Shown in pieces: positions 61,454 to 64,000 of a DNA stretch of 64,000 bases. The DNA comes from Methanobrevibacter millerae (GTDB lineage Archaea > Methanobacteriota > Methanobacteria > Methanobacteriales > Methanobacteriaceae), in contig NZ_FMXB01000011.1 in NCBI RefSeq assembly GCF_900103415.1, positions 1 to 64,000 of the forward strand, read 5' to 3'. The position numbers and the translations under genes were made by a program. Within the stretch, counting starts at the first letter, position 1. Each line of letters begins with the position of its first letter. Below the pieces are notes generated by a model, which saw only the letters and a list, made by a program, of their open reading frames with translations, was not told the origin of the DNA and did not search any database.

Positions 61454-61570
61454 TCAGCCGCAGTTGCATCCAAAGAAGAATGTCCAAATTTTCTTTAGAA
61501 TCCTTTTTGCGGTGTTCTGTTCTTCTTCTGCTGCCTGACAGCATTTTGATTTTTTAGCGTTTTTTGCCAT
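61454..61570 (-). CDS. Small basic Cys-rich protein
   Basis: 38 residues: MAKNAKKSKCCQAAEEEQNTAKRI, a basic amphipathic stretch, ending FFFGCNCG. The CC and CNCG pairs could bind a metal. ATG 61570 has ggtgat 4-9 bases upstream. It is oriented away from feoB and lies between the DUF4012 gene and the iron-responsive promoter array. No match is known to me. Confidence 0.5.
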   Translation of the reverse strand: MAKNAKKSKCCQAAEEEQNTAKRILKKIWTFFFGCNCG

Positions 61571-61748
61571 TTCATCACCAGTGTGGTAAATAGGTGAAAT
61601 TAAATATGATTGACATATTTAATTTCTTGAGAGTAGTTATATGCTTTTTATTAAATTAGAAAAGAGAGTTAAACTAATTTAATAATAATCGGAGTGTAGT
61701 AATATGGTTTAAAACCAACAACACATCAGCAATATCAAATCAGATATT

Positions 61749-62099
61749 TTGGTTTACCTAATTTTTCATCGCTATTTATGATGTAGTTGGTCATGGTATA
61801 TAAAACTTTTCATTTTTTTAGGTTTACCTAAATTTATAAAGATTATAATAAAAAATAGTAAAAGAAGTTTAATTTTGGCTTTAAACTTCTTTCAAATCAA
61901 GGAAAAATATTATGGAGTTTTTGCACTAGTTTTTTTGGAAAGTATTAATATACTTGCCCTGATTTATAATTGTTAAGTTAACATTTATAAAACTTTCTAT
62001 TTTTTTTAGGTATACCTAAAATCTAAGGTATTAATTTGGTATGCCTAAACATTTAAATAAGATAAAAATATAACTTTATATATGTTTAGGTTAACCTAA
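61749..62099 (+). promoter_or_regulatory. Three TATA boxes with DtxR-type operators upstream of feoB
   Basis: Palindromes of the TTAGGTNNACCTAA type occur at 61749-61761 (partial), 61817-61832, 62004-62021 (TTTTAGGTATACCTAAAA, perfect), 62035-62049 (imperfect) and 62086-62099 (TTAGGTTAACCTAA, perfect). TATA boxes at 61795-61806, 61983-61993 and 62075-62084 each stand about 2-12 bp before one of the three good sites, so each operator covers a start. This matches the sequence bound by iron-sensing DtxR/IdeR-family regulators and places feoB under metal repression. Confidence 0.75.
61833..61936 (+). ncRNA. Possible short regulated RNA ahead of feoB
   Basis: The first promoter (TATA 61795-61806, operator 61817-61832) points into a stretch without a gene. 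It holds a 12-bp perfect hairpin, AAAGAAGTTTAA (61861-61872) with TTAAACTTCTTT (61881-61892), and a T-run at 61930-61936. A transcript of about 105 nt ending there is plausible. The hairpin might equally be a terminator or attenuator element. Confidence 0.3.
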
Positions 62100-62152
62100 C
62101 TTTTTAATAAAAAAGTAGGTCGAAACTTGGACTAAGATGATTTTTTTAAGAA

Positions 62153-62227
62153 ATGGGTGACATTATTGGGATTAATTCAATCCCAATGGATTTCATCCAT
62201 AATTCAATTAAATGGGAGAATGGTTAA
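62153..62227 (+). CDS. Possible 24-codon leader ORF overlapping feoB
   Basis: ATG 62153 opens a frame beginning [14 protein letters not shown] whose TAA overlaps the feoB ATG by one base (TAATG). Such contact would allow coupling. The frame spans two hairpins: ATTGGGATT/AATCCCAAT (9-bp stem, about 62165-62187) and ATGGAT/ATCCAT (about 62186-62200). It does not resemble FeoA. The ribosome site is weak (aag), so it may be chance; the hairpins themselves are clear. Confidence 0.3.
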   Translation: MGDIIGINSIPMDFIHNSIKWENG

Positions 62228-64000
62228 TGAAAGAATTAATTGTAGGATTGGCTGGAAACCCGAACGTGGGTAAAACTACAGTTTTCAATCAATTAACCGG
62301 TATGCGTCAGCATGTAGGAAACTGGCCTGGAAAAACGGTCGAAAGGGCCGAAGGAAGTTTCAAGCATGGGGATTATGAATATGATGTTGTCGACTTGCCG
62401 GGTAATTATGCATTGAGTGCTCATTCTATGGAGGAGATCGTTTCTAGGGATTTCATTGTAGATGATGACTCCGACGTAATCATTAATGTAGTTGATGCAG
62501 CTAATCTGGAACGTAATTTGTATTTAACGGTTCAAATGATGGAACTGGGTGCCAACCTTGTTTTAGCTCTTAACATGAACGATTTTGCTAAGAAAAAAGA
62601 TCATATCATCAACATCGACTTGATGAGTGAGCTTTTAGGATTCCCTGTAATCGAAATCAATGCTAAAAACAAAGACGGTTTCGATGAATTGCTTACTACT
62701 GTGGAAAAAGCTTCTGCTAATCCGGTAGATTCCAGTTTAAAGTTATCATATGGGAATGAATTGAAGCAACATTTAGGCGAACTTCAAGAACTTATAGAGC
62801 AGGACTCAAATTTATTGGATGTTCCATCTGTTTGGACGGCAATTAAGTTATTAGAAAAAGATTCAATAGTTATTCAAAAGGTTCAACAGTCCAGCATGAG
62901 CTCAAAAATCATGAGGGAAGTTGACAAGGTAGCAAAGCACCTCTCTGACGTATACGACGAGGGTGCGGAAGAAGTTATTGCAAATGCAAGATATGCATTT
63001 ATTGATGGATTGATGGCCGAAGCTGTTAAAAGGCCGGCTGTCGAAAAGGAAACTACGACTGATAAGATTGATAAGATTGTAACCAACAGGCTTTTGGCTC
63101 CATTCATATTTCTTATTATAATGTGGGCATTGTTCCAGTTAACGTTTACAATAGGCGCTCCTTTCCAGGACATGATTGATGAACTGTTCGGCGTTATTGC
63201 CGAATGGGTTGGAGGATTCATTGCCAATGAATATCTCGCTTCATTCATCTGTGACGGTATCATCGGAGGAGTAGGTGGAGTTCTCACGTTCCTGCCGATT
63301 ATTATTCTGATGTTTCTGTTCCTGAGTATTCTGGAAGACTGCGGTTACCTTGCAAGGGCTGCATTTACCTTGGATATTGTAATGCACAAGATTGTAGGGC
63401 TCCACGGTAAGGCATTTATTCCAATGATTTTAGGATTCGGATGTGGTGTACCGGCTATTATGGCAACCAGAACCATGGAAAACGAAGGAGACCGTATGCT
63501 TGCCATGATGCTTGTTCCATTCATGTCATGTACAGCACGGTTGCCGATTTATGCTATTTTCATCGCCGCATTCTTCGCTGAAAATCAAGGTAACGTATTG
63601 CTTGCTATTTATTTATTAGGTATTGTTGTGGCACTTATTGTTGCAGCTATCCTCAAAAGAACCATGTTTAAAGGACTGTCCACTCCATTCGTTATGGAAT
63701 TGCCGACATACAAGATACCTTCCGTAAAGGGTGTTTTGTTACACACCTGGGAAAAGGTAAAAGGATTCTTAAGAAAAGCAGGTACTATCATTCTTGCCTG
63801 TTCCATCGTTTTATGGATTTTACAGAATATCTATCCATGGGGCGGATCAGATCCTCAAATGAGTATTTTAGGTATGATAGGTACTGTCATAGCTCCAATT
63901 TTCGCTCCGTTAGGATTTGGAACCTGGCAGGCTGCTGTAGCTATCATTGCAGGTCTGGCCGCTAAGGAAGTTGTGGTTGCAACCTTCGGTACATTGGCAG
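62227..64000 (+). CDS. feoB: Ferrous iron transporter FeoB (cut by window end)
   Basis: 591 codons are visible and the frame is open at 64000. The G domain begins [18 protein letters not shown] (G1, residues ~7-24), with [13 protein letters not shown] (G3) and [10 protein letters not shown] (G4 NxxD). The membrane part has [48 protein letters not shown], the GFGCxVP gate, and [16 protein letters not shown]. It imports Fe2+. No feoA gene lies upstream. Ribosome site gggaga about 9 bases before ATG 62227. Control is by the operator array before it. Confidence 0.96.
   Translation, partial: MKELIVGLAGNPNVGKTTVFNQLTGMRQHVGNWPGKTVERAEGSFKHGDYEYDVVDLPGNYALSAHSMEEIVSRDFIVDDDSDVIINVVDAANLERNLYLTVQMMELGANLVLALNMNDFAKKKDHIINIDLMSELLGFPVIEINAKNKDGFDELLTTVEKASANPVDSSLKLSYGNELKQHLGELQELIEQDSNLLDVPSVWTAIKLLEKDSIVIQKVQQSSMSSKIMREVDKVAKHLSDVYDEGAEEVIANARYAFIDGLMAEAVKRPAVEKETTTDKIDKIVTNRLLAPFIFLIIMWALFQLTFTIGAPFQDMIDELFGVIAEWVGGFIANEYLASFICDGIIGGVGGVLTFLPIIILMFLFLSILEDCGYLARAAFTLDIVMHKIVGLHGKAFIPMILGFGCGVPAIMATRTMENEGDRMLAMMLVPFMSCTARLPIYAIFIAAFFAENQGNVLLAIYLLGIVVALIVAAILKRTMFKGLSTPFVMELPTYKIPSVKGVLLHTWEKVKGFLRKAGTIILACSIVLWILQNIYPWGGSDPQMSILGMIGTVIAPIFAPLGFGTWQAAVAIIAGLAAKEVVVATFGTLA

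Noticed and set aside
62153-62227. FeoA gene before feoB
   Set aside because: FeoA is ~75 residues with an SH3-like fold; this frame has 24 codons and no similarity.

Overview
The window is archaeal chromosome from a methanogen of the order Methanobacteriales, most likely Methanobrevibacter or a close relative. Evidence: AT-rich DNA; archaeal information-processing genes (tfe, pelota, radB, spt5, archaeal ribosomal stalk proteins, aEF-1 beta, ABCE1, pth2, archaeosine synthase); methanogen cofactor genes (mfnE for methanofuran and an F420 gamma-glutamyl-ligase relative); archaeal-lipid and pseudomurein-type envelope genes; a bifunctional FBP aldolase/phosphatase; and many secreted or adhesin-like proteins. 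The genus is inferred; no rRNA gene is present to fix it. LAYOUT. 1-13 kb is an accessory, repeat-rich region: the end of a TnpB (IS200/IS605) element, a papain-like protease remnant between two identical IS-type hairpins, transporters (CstA, LtrA-like), two prephenate dehydrogenase paralogues, a secreted acetolactate decarboxylase, a flavodoxin-MarR pair with a clear operator, and a large secreted tannase-like hydrolase. Four full copies and two fragments of an undescribed ~100-185 bp element with ATTAAT termini lie here, all in one orientation. Two pairs of copies bracket single genes (ltrA and the tannase-like gene), which is the most unusual structure in the window. 13-28 kb is mostly core: pelota, a MraY/MurG-like pair, a flavin disulfide reductase, hypC, tRNA-Ile, arcS, tfe, a CofE-like ligase, ftsZ, and the secE-spt5-L11-L1-L10-L12 cluster. 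28-32.4 kb is a very AT-rich island of orphan genes: a protein with a Rpn-like tail, a secreted Ser/Asp/Lys-rich protein, a truncated adhesin start, and a tandem-duplicated pair of tiny membrane proteins whose second copy is decaying by frameshift. 32-50 kb alternates core genes (alaS, thiI, fbp, AIP synthase, Sua5, radB) with accessory ones (EF-hand surface protein, DUF2142, broken PD-(D/E)XK-like gene, ABC exporter) and ends in a three-gene aminotransferase/ferredoxin/DGC operon. 50-64 kb holds an AAA ATPase behind a 41-43 bp AT-rich tandem repeat, abcE1, pth2, mfnE-Zn-ef1b, a MarR gene, a solo TctA-like carrier, a Tad-like ATPase/membrane pair, a DUF4012 protein, and feoB (cut by the window end). 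feoB is preceded by three promoter-plus-operator modules with TTAGGTNNACCTAA palindromes typical of DtxR-family metal regulators, a possible short regulated RNA, and a structured leader. HOW IT WORKS TOGETHER. The core genes supply translation, tRNA modification, cell division and gluconeogenesis. The accessory genes point to surface interaction and nutrient exchange in a host-associated habitat, with local control by MarR- and DtxR-type regulators.
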